DNA of 64,000 bases from JAPWJZ01 sp041287865 (lineage in GTDB: Bacteria > Pseudomonadota > Alphaproteobacteria > Micavibrionales > UBA2020): contig JBGGMV010000009.1 of NCBI GenBank assembly GCA_041287865.1, positions 1 through 64,000 of the forward strand, written 5' to 3'. The position numbers and the translations under genes were made by a program. Positions 8,294-16,941 of the stretch are shown here, in pieces (position 1 is the stretch's first letter; every line of letters starts with the position of its first letter). The notes under the pieces are model-generated. The model did not search any database and had not been told where the DNA came from. It saw only the letters and a program-made list of their open reading frames with translations.

Positions 8294-9871
8294 CTATCTT
8301 TTGCTGCAGTTATTGGCGACACGGGCATTCAGCGGCTGCTCGGTTTCCTCCAGCATCACGCAGGAATGGCCGGGATCGCCTGCGGGCGGTTTTATGCCTT
8401 TGCCAAGGATGAACCGCACCGCATGGGCGCCGGTAAGCCCCGACGGATAGCGTGGAATTTCCTTGACGATTTTATAATCGCCCGCAGGTTCGGGCTGTTT
8501 CACAATCTTGCCTTCCTTCACCAGCTGCGCTAGTCCCGCCTCCTGTGGCAGCACCGTATAGGCCTCTGCCTTTGCGCCGGTGACGATGGGGGCGCCCTTG
8601 AGGTCGGCGATGCCGCCCGGATTTTGCGCCAGCACCAGCGCCCAGAGCGCAGGGTCATAGCCCTCTCCCTTGGGCGTTTCCGTTTTACCGGATGTCACGG
8701 GCGGCGCGACGTCGAAGGCTTGCGCGGCGACGGCATGACCAGCCGATGAAACGTCACGCCCCGCCATCGCCTTCACCGCGGCAACGGCCTGAATACCCTC
8801 CACGCTGTTCGGATCCTGGGAAGCGACAGGGATGCAGTCGCGCAGCTTGACGAATACGATCTTCGCGGCGTCAAGGCCGGTCACGCCTGCCTTGACCGTT
8901 TTCTCGGCGCGCGTCGCCGGGCCTGCGGCGACAAAAACCGACACACGTGATGTTTCGCCTGTCACCTGCCAGATGACAGGCTTGCCGGAGGCCGCCACGA
9001 TATGCAGAGAGTCTTCGCCTTTTGAAATATTGACGCGCACGACGGTCGTCGTGTCGTCCTGCCCCGCGACGCTATGCGTCGACAGCGCGGCACCGGCATA
9101 GACGTTCAGGAAGACGACCTTGTCGCCCTCTTTCGCGGGAGGTGCGCCGCAGATTTGCTTGAGTTTTTCGAGCCTGTCGCGGAAGCTGCCGCCGGCGCTC
9201 TCGAATCTGGTAGCGCGGCGCAGCTCGTTGAATGCGCTGCTCTCCTCCGGTGAAATAGAGCCATCGCCGTCGCCGTCGACCGTGGCAAAGGCCTTGCGCG
9301 CCAGCGTCTCCATTTCCTCGACTGTCAGCTTGCCGTCGCCATTCGTGTCGAGCGCCAACAGCCTTTCATTCTCCCGCGAGCCATTTCCGTCGTTGCCGCG
9401 GCCATCGGCAGGCAGGGCCGCCATTTCCTGCAACGAAATTTCGCCGTCGCCGTCGACATCATGCTGCTTCATCTGCCGGTCGGCCAGGTCGTTGCAGCTT
9501 TCGGGGTTGGCGTTTTCGCCCTGTTCGTCCATGAAGACCTTGCGCAATTCCGTCCCCGTGATTTTGCCGTCGTAATCGAGATCGAAGCGCAGCAGCTGCA
9601 CATACTGCTGGCTGCGGCGCTGGGCGAGATCGCGCTTCCTGACGCGTTCAATGTCTTCACGGTCGATCGACTTGTGATCGCGGCCGATGCTGCGTATCGG
9701 CTGCAGCAGGGAGGAAACGAACTGCTCCTCGAAGTTATTGCCGTAGCGCAGCTTTTCTTTCAGAACATCCGGGATATCCTGCGGGTCGTCGAAAGCTGCA
9801 ATGCTCTCCTCCTCCGCCATCGCGGGCAGCGTTATCAGCAGGGCCAGAAACACGAACAGGATTCGCAGCAT
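8294..9871 (-). CDS. Secreted EF-hand protein, paralogue 2
   Basis: 525 aa with a signal peptide (MLRILFVFLALLITLPAMA) and AAGGAG six bases before the ATG. Four EF-hand loops lie near residues 97-108 (DLDYDGKITGTE), 138-149 (DVDGDGEISLQE), 175-186 (DTNGDGKLTVEE) and 199-210 (DGDGDGSISPEE). The downstream domain matches its neighbour block by block: DKVVFLNVYAGAAL, RVNISKGEDSLHIVA, KPVIWQVTGETSRVS and AAKIVFVKLRDC. It is the first gene of a two-gene operon. A tandem duplication followed by divergence is the simplest origin. Confidence 0.82.
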   Translation of the reverse strand: MLRILFVFLALLITLPAMAEEESIAAFDDPQDIPDVLKEKLRYGNNFEEQFVSSLLQPIRSIGRDHKSIDREDIERVRKRDLAQRRSQQYVQLLRFDLDYDGKITGTELRKVFMDEQGENANPESCNDLADRQMKQHDVDGDGEISLQEMAALPADGRGNDGNGSRENERLLALDTNGDGKLTVEEMETLARKAFATVDGDGDGSISPEESSAFNELRRATRFESAGGSFRDRLEKLKQICGAPPAKEGDKVVFLNVYAGAALSTHSVAGQDDTTTVVRVNISKGEDSLHIVAASGKPVIWQVTGETSRVSVFVAAGPATRAEKTVKAGVTGLDAAKIVFVKLRDCIPVASQDPNSVEGIQAVAAVKAMAGRDVSSAGHAVAAQAFDVAPPVTSGKTETPKGEGYDPALWALVLAQNPGGIADLKGAPIVTGAKAEAYTVLPQEAGLAQLVKEGKIVKQPEPAGDYKIVKEIPRYPSGLTGAHAVRFILGKGIKPPAGDPGHSCVMLEETEQPLNARVANNCSKR

Positions 9872-9937
9872 GGTTTTCTCCTTGAGAGGCCTTGGAAGCC
9901 TAGCAAAAACAGGCGACTAAAGGATTAACGGGGGTAA

Positions 9938-9966
9938 TTGACATATATGCGCATTTGTCATACGAT
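9938..9966 (+). promoter_or_regulatory. Sigma-70 promoter predicting a leaderless transcript
   Basis: TTGACA (9938-9943) and TACGAT (9961-9966) are separated by exactly 17 nt. The ATG of the downstream gene (9974) lies seven bases after the -10 box, where transcription would begin, and no Shine-Dalgarno sequence is present. The mRNA is therefore probably leaderless. Confidence 0.6.
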
Positions 9967-9973
9967 ACCCGCC

Positions 9974-10567
9974 ATGGATCAGAAAACGCTCGAAAAATAC
10001 CCGCTTGCCGAGATGGCCTTTATGGAACATGACGATTTCTATGCGCGTCATGTGGAGGAAGGCATGAGCGACAGCGTGAAAAAATCGCGCGAGCGGATGC
10101 TGGAGATTTTCGACCGCTACGTCGACTGCCCGCCCTATTCGAAAGACGCGCTGATGGTGGTGGGGCTGATCAGCCTCGACCCGCTGGCCTGCAACCAGAT
10201 GTATGGCGACCCTTACTACGGGCTCGATGTCGATGCGCTGATGATCCAGCTGGTGGAACGCGCCAAGGAACCGGGCGCAGCCCTGCCCTATGGCATCGCC
10301 GCGATCGTGACGACCATTGCCGTAGTGAAGATGGAAGAGGCGATGGATAACATCCAGTCCGGCCGCCTTGCCGTCACGCCTGCGGAAGTGAAAGGCACGC
10401 TGGCACGCGCCTCCGCCAACGACGCCATGTACCTGCCCAACCTGAAAAACCGCGACCTGCAGGATTTGTACGAAACGACGCAGTTAGCCTTTTTCTGCAC
10501 CGTCGAGCGCGCGGCCAAAATCGACCGCAAACCCCCGCCCCCCGATTTCGGCGGGCCGGTTTTCTAA
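9974..10567 (+). CDS. Conserved-looking soluble protein of unknown function
   Basis: 197 aa starting MDQKTLEKYPLAEMAF. Alternative in-frame starts at 9938 (TTG) and 9947 (ATG) fall within the promoter and are rejected. The protein looks all-helical, without signal peptide or membrane segment. Distinctive stretches are HDDFYARHVEEG, LISLDPLACNQMYGDPYYGLD and ANDAMYLPNLKNRDLQDLY. No family recognised. It is transcribed alone, divergent from the EF-hand operon and convergent with a small secreted protein. Confidence 0.7.
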   Translation: MDQKTLEKYPLAEMAFMEHDDFYARHVEEGMSDSVKKSRERMLEIFDRYVDCPPYSKDALMVVGLISLDPLACNQMYGDPYYGLDVDALMIQLVERAKEPGAALPYGIAAIVTTIAVVKMEEAMDNIQSGRLAVTPAEVKGTLARASANDAMYLPNLKNRDLQDLYETTQLAFFCTVERAAKIDRKPPPPDFGGPVF

Positions 10568-10594
10568 CGGATTATTCGCACAACGCCTCTGGCG

Positions 10595-10975
10595 TTATTC
10601 ACATTTGTTTTGCTTGCGGCACATCTTGTTGATGAGGTCGAATTTTTCCTGCCACTTCGGCTTGTAGTTCGGCGAGCAGATGCCGTTCATGCAATAGGGC
10701 ACGGCGTGGTTCGCGCCGTCGGTGGCGGATTTTTTGCAGTTCTTCTGGCATTTGGCGATGCGCTGGATTTCTTCCATTTTCTTCTGCTGCTCGGCCGCGC
10801 TGTCGCTCAGGCTGTTCTGCGGGATGTTCTGCTGCGGCAGACCGCCGCCGAGGTTGCCGGCGGGCACATCGGTCGGGCCGCGCGTGATGTTGGGCGTGCC
10901 GGTGGAGCGCAGCTCGGCAAAGGCCGGCGCTGCGATCAGCATGATTGCGAGGACGAGGACAAGAAACCGTTTCAT
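10595..10975 (-). CDS. Small exported cysteine-containing protein
   Basis: 126 aa with a signal peptide (MKRFLVLVLAIMLIAAPAFA). The mature part is Gly/Gln/Asn-rich up to residue 65, then has six cysteines in CQKNCKK, PYCMNGICSP and MCRKQNKCE, which suggests disulfides in the periplasm. No family recognised. Convergent with the preceding gene. Confidence 0.65.
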   Translation of the reverse strand: MKRFLVLVLAIMLIAAPAFAELRSTGTPNITRGPTDVPAGNLGGGLPQQNIPQNSLSDSAAEQQKKMEEIQRIAKCQKNCKKSATDGANHAVPYCMNGICSPNYKPKWQEKFDLINKMCRKQNKCE

Positions 10976-11215
10976 GAAGCTGCTCCTGTTGAAAAATAAT
11001 GGCTGACCCTAATGAGGCGCCGCAAAAGGGTCAATATCCCCCTTGAGGCTTTCATTCAAATATTCACTTGTCCAATAACCCTGCGGGCGCGTAAAAAGCC
11101 CACCCTTAGAGTATAGCAAATATATTGCGAAATTAGCATTCACAAATCATTACAATTCCGCATATAACTGATTTATAAGCGTATAATAAAATTACGAATA
11201 CGCAATTATCAGACC

Positions 11216-11243
11216 CTTGAAAAATCGCGCTTTTTTCGCATGT
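11216..11243 (+). promoter_or_regulatory. Possible heat-shock (sigma-32) promoter upstream of dnaK
   Basis: CTTGAAA (11216-11222) followed after 13 nt by TCGCATGT (11236-11243) fits the sigma-32 pattern CTTGAAA-N12-14-CCCCATNT at both halves. It lies in a 449-nt AT-rich intergenic stretch (10976-11424) that holds no gene I can support. The resulting dnaK leader would be about 170 nt. Confidence 0.4.
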
Positions 11244-11366
11244 ATTTTTAATCCGCCAGCACGCCAACTGCGTATAAACCTTGAGAGAAAAGCCTTCACT
11301 TCGGGGGGAAAGGGTAGTATTTTCCTGCTACCGCACTACCTGAATTGACTGGCTGAATGGGAATTA

Positions 11367-11395
11367 GGGAAAGTGCTAGAGCGACAGGCTTTCCC
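11367..11395 (+). promoter_or_regulatory. Hairpin in the dnaK 5' leader
   Basis: GGGAAAG (11367-11373) can pair with CTTTCCC (11389-11395) across a 15-nt loop, ending 29 nt before the dnaK start. It is not the CIRCE element (TTAGCACTC/GAGTGCTAA). It might stabilise the mRNA or affect translation; its role is a guess. Confidence 0.3.
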
Positions 11396-11424
11396 GCATA
11401 ATTTGCCTAATGAAAGGAACTAAA

Positions 11425-13386
11425 ATGAGCAAAATCATTGGTATCGACCTTGGCACCACGAACTCCTGCGTAGCGATTATGGAGGGCGACAAAGCCAAGA
11501 TTATCGAAAACACCGAGGGCGCCCGCACCACCCCCTCGATCATCGCCTTCACCAAAGACGGCGAACGCGTGGTCGGCCAGCCGGCGAAACGCCAGGCGGT
11601 CACCAACCCTGACAAAACATTGTACGCCATCAAGCGCCTCATCGGCCGCCGCTTCAACGAACCCGAAGTGAAGAAGATGCGCGAAAAAGCGCCCTTCAAA
11701 ATCATCGAGGGCGACGGCGGCGCGGCATGGGTCGAAGTCGACGGCGAAAAATTCGCGCCCAGCCAGATCTCGGCCATGGTGCTGCAGAAGATGAAGGAAA
11801 CCGCCGAAAACTACCTCGGCGAAAAAGTGACGAAAGCCGTCATCACGGTCCCCGCCTACTTCAACGACAGCCAGCGTCAGGCCACCAAAGACGCCGGCCG
11901 AATCGCGGGCCTTGAAGTGCTCCGCATCATCAACGAGCCGACGGCGGCTGCGCTTGCCTACGGCCTCGACAAGAAAAACTCCGGCACCATCGTCGTTTAC
12001 GACTTGGGCGGCGGCACGTTCGACGTGTCCGTGCTTGAAATCGGCGACGGCGTGTTCGAGGTTAAATCCACCAACGGCGACACGTTCCTCGGCGGTGAAG
12101 ACTTTGACCTGCGCATCATCGACTTCCTGGCCGACGAATTCAAAAAAGAAAACCAGATCGACCTGCGCAAGGACAAGCTTGCGCTGCAGCGCCTGAAGGA
12201 AGCCGCTGAAAAGGCCAAGATCGAACTGTCCAGCCTTGTTTCGACCGAGGTTAACCTGCCCTTCATCACCGCAGACCAGAACGGCCCGAAACACCTGAAC
12301 GTCAAGATGACGCGTGCCAACCTCGAACAGCTGGTCGGCGACCTCATCAGCAAGACGATCGAGCCCTGCAAGGCGGCGCTCAAAGACGCCGGCATCAAGG
12401 CCTCCGACATCGACGAAGTGGTCCTGGTCGGCGGCATGACGCGCATGCCGAAAGTGATCGAGCTGGTGAAGGAATTCTTCGGCAAGGAGCCGCATCGCGG
12501 CGTGAACCCCGACGAAGTCGTGGCCGACGGCGCTGCCATTCAGGGCGGCGTTCTGGCCGGCGACGTGAAAGACGTCCTGCTGCTCGACGTGACCCCGCTG
12601 TCGCTGGGCATCGAGACGCTGGGCGGCGTGTTCACGCGCCTGATCGAGCGCAACACGACCATCCCGACGAAAAAATCGCAAACCTTCTCGACCGCGGAAG
12701 ACAGCCAGTCGGCCGTCACCATCCGCGTGTTCCAGGGCGAACGCGAAATGGCGGCGGACAACAAGCTGCTGGGCCAGTTCGACCTGGTCGGCATCCCGCC
12801 CGCGCCCAGAGGCGTACCGCAGATCGAGGTCACGTTTGACATCGACGCCAACGGCATCGTGCAGGTCTCGGCGAAAGATAAAGCCACCGGCAAGGAACAG
12901 CAGATCCGCATTCAGGCCTCCGGCGGCCTGTCCGATTCCGACATCAAGCGCATGGTGAAGGAAGCGGCCGAAAACGCCGACGTGGACAAACAGCGCAAGG
13001 AAGCTGCGGAAGTGAAAAACCGCGGTGAATCGCTGATGCACACGGCGGAAAAAACGCTGAAGGACGCCGGCGACAAGATCCCCGCCAATGACCGCATGGC
13101 CGTTGAAACCGCGATTGCAGACCTCAAGTCCGTGCTGGACAGCGGCGACAACGCCGCCATCCGCAAGAAGACCGAAACGCTGCAGGAAGCCTCGATGAAA
13201 CTGGGCGAACACCTGTACCGCGAGGAACAGTCGCAGGCGGCAGGCAGCCCGCCCCCGGGCTTCGATCCGTCGGAACCCCCGCCCGAAGCTTCTTCGGACG
13301 AGCCGAAAAAAGACGAGCCCGAAGTCGTCGACGCCGAATTCACCGAAGTCGACGAAAACGGCAACAAGAAGAAGTCCGCAGGCTAA
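11425..13386 (+). CDS. dnaK: Molecular chaperone DnaK (Hsp70)
   Basis: 653 aa starting MSKIIGIDLGTTNSCVAIM, with AAAGGA seven bases upstream of the ATG at 11425; an earlier in-frame start at 11410 is rejected. Motifs are the phosphate loop IDLGTTNS, VPAYFNDSQRQATKDAG, the NEPTAAALAYGLD block, DLGGGTFDVSVLEI and VLVGGMTRMPKV. The substrate-binding domain and helical lid follow from about residue 390. The C-terminus is acidic (EVVDAEFTEVDENGNKKK), as usual. DnaK folds proteins in an ATP cycle with DnaJ and GrpE. dnaJ follows after a stable hairpin. Confidence 0.99.
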   Translation: MSKIIGIDLGTTNSCVAIMEGDKAKIIENTEGARTTPSIIAFTKDGERVVGQPAKRQAVTNPDKTLYAIKRLIGRRFNEPEVKKMREKAPFKIIEGDGGAAWVEVDGEKFAPSQISAMVLQKMKETAENYLGEKVTKAVITVPAYFNDSQRQATKDAGRIAGLEVLRIINEPTAAALAYGLDKKNSGTIVVYDLGGGTFDVSVLEIGDGVFEVKSTNGDTFLGGEDFDLRIIDFLADEFKKENQIDLRKDKLALQRLKEAAEKAKIELSSLVSTEVNLPFITADQNGPKHLNVKMTRANLEQLVGDLISKTIEPCKAALKDAGIKASDIDEVVLVGGMTRMPKVIELVKEFFGKEPHRGVNPDEVVADGAAIQGGVLAGDVKDVLLLDVTPLSLGIETLGGVFTRLIERNTTIPTKKSQTFSTAEDSQSAVTIRVFQGEREMAADNKLLGQFDLVGIPPAPRGVPQIEVTFDIDANGIVQVSAKDKATGKEQQIRIQASGGLSDSDIKRMVKEAAENADVDKQRKEAAEVKNRGESLMHTAEKTLKDAGDKIPANDRMAVETAIADLKSVLDSGDNAAIRKKTETLQEASMKLGEHLYREEQSQAAGSPPPGFDPSEPPPEASSDEPKKDEPEVVDAEFTEVDENGNKKKSAG

Positions 13387-13393
13387 GGCATCA

Positions 13394-13423
13394 GCGGGGA
13401 GCGGTTCAACAACCGCTCCCCGC
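13394..13423 (+). terminator. Strong hairpin between dnaK and dnaJ
   Basis: A perfect 13-bp stem (13394-13406 with 13411-13423) closes a CAAC tetraloop. No T-run follows, so it is more likely a processing or mRNA-stabilising hairpin, or a leaky terminator that lowers dnaJ expression, than a full terminator. Confidence 0.55.
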
Positions 13424-13445
13424 GCCTTCTTCAGGATAGCAGGGC

Positions 13446-14621
13446 ATGGCAAAGAAAGACTTCTATCAGACGCTGGGCGTCGACAAGAAATCTACGGCGG
13501 ACGAGCTGAAAAAGGCTTACCGCAAGCTTGCCATGCAATATCACCCCGACAAGAACCCCGGCAACAAAGAAGCTGAATCGCGCTTCAAGGAAATCTCCGA
13601 AGCCTACAGCGTGCTGTCGGACGAACAGCAGCGCGCGGCCTATGACCGTTTCGGCCATGGCGCCTTCGATCCGTCGATGCGCCAGAGCGCGGGCGCGGGC
13701 GGCGGCAATCCGTTCCAGGGCGGCGGCGCAGGCTTCGGCGGGTTCTCGGATATCTTCGAGGAAATGTTCGGCGATTTCGCGGCCGGCATGGCGGGCCAGC
13801 AGCGCCGCGGCGGCGAAGGCAGCACGGCACGGCGCGGCGCGGATACCAGCCACGAAATGGAAATCACGCTGGAGGAAGCTTTCGCCGGCAAGGAAACGAC
13901 CCTCAGGGTCGCCAGCTGGCAGGGCTGCGCGGGCTGCAACAGCACCGGCGCCGAAAAAGGCACGCGCGCCGAAACCTGCGGCACCTGCCACGGCACCGGC
14001 CGCATGCGCGCGCAACAAGGATTTTTCACGGTGGAGCGCACCTGCCCCACCTGCGGCGGTCAGGGGCAAACTGTTAAAACGCCCTGCCATCTCTGCGGCG
14101 GCTCGGGCCGCACGCGGAAAGAGAAGCAGTTGCAGATCACGGTTCCTGCGGGCATCGAGGACGGCACGCGCATCCGCCTGTCCGGCGAGGGCGAGGCCGG
14201 AACGAGAGGCGGCCCGCCGGGCGATCTTTACGTTTTCCTGTCGATCAAGCCGCACCCCTTCCTGCAGCGCGAAGCCTCGAACCTTTTCTGCCGCGTGCCC
14301 GTGCCGATGACAACCGTCGCGCTGGGCGGCACGGTGGAAGTTCCCACCATCGACGGCAAGCGCATGAAGGTCACCGTGCCCGCCGGCACGCAAACCGGCC
14401 AGCAGTTCAGGCTCAAGGGCAAGGGCATGACGATTTTGCGCGCCCCCAACCGCGGCGACATGTTCGTCGAGGTGCTGGTGGAAACGCCCGTCAACCTGTC
14501 GAAAAAGCAGCGCGACCTGCTGCAGCAATTCGCCGGCGACGCGCCCGAAGACAAGACCAGCCCGCAATCCTCCAGCTTCTTCTCCAAGGTGAAAGAGCTG
14601 TGGGAAGACCTCAAGGATTAA
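13446..14621 (+). CDS. dnaJ: Co-chaperone DnaJ (Hsp40)
   Basis: 391 aa. It has a J domain (residues 5-70) with the HPD motif in YHPDKNPGN, a Gly/Phe-rich linker (about 75-125), and four zinc-binding CxxCxGxG-type repeats (CAGCNSTG, CGTCHGTG, CPTCGGQG, CHLCGGSG). The C-terminal substrate-binding domains include GIEDGTRIRLSGEGEAG. It stimulates the DnaK ATPase and delivers substrates. The first zinc repeat has Ser-Thr-Gly in place of the usual x-Gly-x-Gly. The last codons (KELWEDLKD) run into the next gene after 2 nt. Confidence 0.99.
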   Translation: MAKKDFYQTLGVDKKSTADELKKAYRKLAMQYHPDKNPGNKEAESRFKEISEAYSVLSDEQQRAAYDRFGHGAFDPSMRQSAGAGGGNPFQGGGAGFGGFSDIFEEMFGDFAAGMAGQQRRGGEGSTARRGADTSHEMEITLEEAFAGKETTLRVASWQGCAGCNSTGAEKGTRAETCGTCHGTGRMRAQQGFFTVERTCPTCGGQGQTVKTPCHLCGGSGRTRKEKQLQITVPAGIEDGTRIRLSGEGEAGTRGGPPGDLYVFLSIKPHPFLQREASNLFCRVPVPMTTVALGGTVEVPTIDGKRMKVTVPAGTQTGQQFRLKGKGMTILRAPNRGDMFVEVLVETPVNLSKKQRDLLQQFAGDAPEDKTSPQSSSFFSKVKELWEDLKD

Positions 14622-14623
14622 CC

Positions 14624-14977
14624 GTGCGGGCCGTAGCATTCGCATTCGTCCTGATGCTCTGCACCGCAAACGCCCAAGCCGCAAGCTATACCTGCACGCC
14701 CGATACTTTCACGCTTGAACCCGAAGGCGACGGGCTGCGCCTGAAGGGCAGCCTTGAAATGCCCACCCCCGGCTACCGGTACGAATTTACCGATATCGAA
14801 AAACATGACGGCAATGCTCTGCATGCCACCCTGAAACTCTCCGCGCCGGAGGGCATGGTGATACAGGTCATTTCCCCGCTCGATATCGATCAGGAATTCG
14901 ATACGGCTGACAAGCTGGTTATCAAGGTCGACCGTACGTTCAACTGGGGCGCGGCCGAGATTATCTGCAAGCGATAA
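14624..14977 (+). CDS. Small exported protein of unknown function
   Basis: 117 aa from a GTG start two bases after the dnaJ stop, giving a signal peptide (MRAVAFAFVLMLCTANAQA). An in-frame GTG inside dnaJ (14600) would spoil the signal peptide. The mature protein is about 98 aa, beta-rich, with two cysteines (SYTCTPD and EIICKR) at its ends that could form a disulfide. It is probably translated from the dnaJ mRNA. No family recognised. Confidence 0.68.
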   Translation: MRAVAFAFVLMLCTANAQAASYTCTPDTFTLEPEGDGLRLKGSLEMPTPGYRYEFTDIEKHDGNALHATLKLSAPEGMVIQVISPLDIDQEFDTADKLVIKVDRTFNWGAAEIICKR

Positions 14978-15089
14978 TCCTTTTCATTTCTATTTCGATA
15001 AAGGCGAGAAACCCCAATTTCCACCTATTCCCCCCACGCAAATTTGAATATGCTGTGGGAACGAAATCACCACGGCAAAAGGGATAGAC

Positions 15090-15890
15090 ATGAAACTCGG
15101 CATCTTGGGCGGCGCGGGCCGCATGGGGCAGATGATCGCCCGCGAAATCCTCTCCAAGCAGCACAATGCGACGCTGGGCGCATCGGTCGACCACAAGAAA
15201 AGCTGGGCGATCGGCAAGGACATGGGCGGCATCCTGGGCGCTGACCCCTGCGGCGTCTGCGTGACGACGGACAAGGAAGCAGCCTTTAAAATCTGCGACG
15301 TGCTGGTCGATTTCACCACCGCCGACGCCGTGGCCGAACATGCGGCAATGGCGCACCAGTATAACAAGGCGCTGATCGTCGGCACGACGGGATTGGGCGA
15401 CAAGGAAATGGCCGCCATCCGCGCCGCCGCGATGAAAACCCCGATGCTGCAGGCCGCGAACATGAGCGTGGGCGTCAACCTGCTCGTCTCCCTCGTTGAA
15501 AAAGCCGCATCGATGCTGGGCCCCGAATACGATATCGAGATTTTCGAAGCGCACCACAAGCACAAGATCGACGCGCCCTCTGGCACCGCTTTGGCGCTGG
15601 CGCAATCGGCTGCCAGAGGCAGAGGTGTTAAACTGGAGGACGCTTTGGTTCCCGCCCGCTACGGACAAATTGGCGCGCGCCCCGCCGGTGCGATCGGCAT
15701 GCAGGTGTTCCGCGGCGGCGATATCGTCGGCGACCATACTGTCACCTTCGCCGGCACCGGCGAGCGCATCGAATTCGCGCACAAGGCCTCCGACCGCTCT
15801 CTGTTTGCCAAGGGCGCGGTAAAGGCCGCGATCTGGCTGAAGGGCAAGCCCGCAGGGCTCTACACCATGCGCGACGTGCTCGGCATTTAA
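15090..15890 (+). CDS. dapB: 4-hydroxy-tetrahydrodipicolinate reductase
   Basis: 266 aa, normal for DapB. It has an N-terminal Rossmann motif (GILGGAGRMGQ), the VDFTTADA and IVGTTGL blocks, ANMSVGVNLL, and the signature EAHHKHKIDAPSGTA that holds catalytic His/Lys residues. The reaction reduces hydroxytetrahydrodipicolinate with NAD(P)H in lysine and meso-diaminopimelate synthesis in the cytoplasm. The residues after PSGTA contain a short Arg/Gly-rich stretch (ARGRGV), common in alphaproteobacterial DapB. Confidence 0.98.
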   Translation: MKLGILGGAGRMGQMIAREILSKQHNATLGASVDHKKSWAIGKDMGGILGADPCGVCVTTDKEAAFKICDVLVDFTTADAVAEHAAMAHQYNKALIVGTTGLGDKEMAAIRAAAMKTPMLQAANMSVGVNLLVSLVEKAASMLGPEYDIEIFEAHHKHKIDAPSGTALALAQSAARGRGVKLEDALVPARYGQIGARPAGAIGMQVFRGGDIVGDHTVTFAGTGERIEFAHKASDRSLFAKGAVKAAIWLKGKPAGLYTMRDVLGI

Positions 15891-15918
15891 TTTTTTTAAA
15901 AATCACAGGAGAGATCAC

Positions 15919-16386
15919 ATGGCCCCCGCCACCACCGTCAATCAGGAAGAAGTCCTGAAGGTTCTGAACAAAATCCTCGAAGCCGAATTGGCCGGTGTGG
16001 TGCGCTATATGCACTACTCGCTGATGGTCTATGGCTATAACCGCATCCCGATCGTGTCGTGGCTGCGCGGGCAGGCAAATGAATCGATGCAGCACGCGCA
16101 GGAAGCGGGCGAGCTGATCACCCATTTCGGCGGCCACCCCTCGCTCGGCATCGGCCACCTGCTGGAATCGCACAAGCATGATGTGGGCGATATTTTGAAA
16201 GAATCGCTGGAGCACGAAAAGGAAACCGTCGGCTTCTACTACGAGCTGCTGAAACTGGTCGAAGGCAAATCGGTGCTGCTGGAAGAATACGCCCTGAAAA
16301 TGGTCGCCGCCGAAGAACTCCACATGGGCGACGTCGATAAGATGCTCCGCAAACCCGGAGAAATCCGCCCGGTCGTGAAAGCCTGA
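15919..16386 (+). CDS. Ferritin-like (bacterioferritin-related) protein
   Basis: 155 aa, a four-helix bundle. Candidate metal ligands are the Glu of EAELAGVVRY in helix A, the region NESMQHAQEAGEL in helix B, ESLEHEKETV in helix C and the ExxH in AAEELHMGD of helix D. The helix-B Glu and His are spaced as E-x3-H rather than the E-x2-H of classical bacterioferritin. It is likely an iron-binding or iron-storage protein. AGGAGAG lies nine bases before the ATG. It follows dapB by 28 nt, so cotranscription is possible. Confidence 0.8.
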   Translation: MAPATTVNQEEVLKVLNKILEAELAGVVRYMHYSLMVYGYNRIPIVSWLRGQANESMQHAQEAGELITHFGGHPSLGIGHLLESHKHDVGDILKESLEHEKETVGFYYELLKLVEGKSVLLEEYALKMVAAEELHMGDVDKMLRKPGEIRPVVKA

Positions 16387-16398
16387 TAGAGAGCCGTT

Positions 16399-16737
16399 TT
16401 ATCTATTGGGATCAGCGCCCGCTTTCAACAGGGCGGTGACAATCTGCGTGGACTGCTTGTCGGCGGCGATTTTCAGCAGGGTCGGGCCTTCGGTGAGTTT
16501 TTCGGCGCGATATTTAAACGCATGGGCCGCGCGGCGTTCATCGGACAGGATAAAATGCGTATTGGCGTCCGCGCCCTTCGCAAGGGTTTGCGTCGCATAG
16601 AGAGGCAGGTCACCCAAGACCGCGACCTGAAGGCGGCTATCCAGCTCAGCCTGCGTGGGCTTCCTGAAAACATCATCGAATGCGTCACTCAGCGTCCTGA
16701 CGTAATCTTCGGCGACATTGATGACTGATCTTTTCAT
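16399..16737 (-). CDS. Small protein with a C-terminal ankyrin-like repeat
   Basis: 112 aa starting MKRSVINVAEDYV. The ATG at 16737 has GGAG upstream; longer in-frame starts up to 16809 lie in an AT-rich promoter-like region. The N-terminal 75 residues are helical. The end (TLLKIAADKQSTQIVTALLKAGADPNR) fits one ankyrin repeat, and LAKGADANTHFILSD looks like the end of another. Convergent with the ferritin-like gene. Confidence 0.68.
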   Translation of the reverse strand: MKRSVINVAEDYVRTLSDAFDDVFRKPTQAELDSRLQVAVLGDLPLYATQTLAKGADANTHFILSDERRAAHAFKYRAEKLTEGPTLLKIAADKQSTQIVTALLKAGADPNR

Positions 16738-16941
16738 GGCATTCTCCACAGCGAAATTTTTGATATCAATCATTATACAGCAATTCTGCATTATGTTAAA
16801 TAGTATCATCTATCTACCTGATTTTAATTATTTTTTAATGAGAATATATTAACTTTTTTCCGGGCCGACTCGCTGGCGCAGGTATTCCCCACTACCGGGC
16901 GTATAAGCTAATGATGCGCCCGAACATGCGAGGAATAGCCC

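Noticed and set aside
11041..11215. AT-rich stretch upstream of dnaK considered as a replication or integration element
   Set aside because: No iterons, attachment-like repeats or coding frames are seen; plain promoter-rich intergenic DNA is simpler.
11367..11395. CIRCE-type heat-shock operator
   Set aside because: The inverted repeat does not match TTAGCACTC-N9-GAGTGCTAA.
11407..13452. 681-codon minus-strand frame opposite dnaK
   Set aside because: dnaK is unambiguous; the antisense frame has no recognisable domains.
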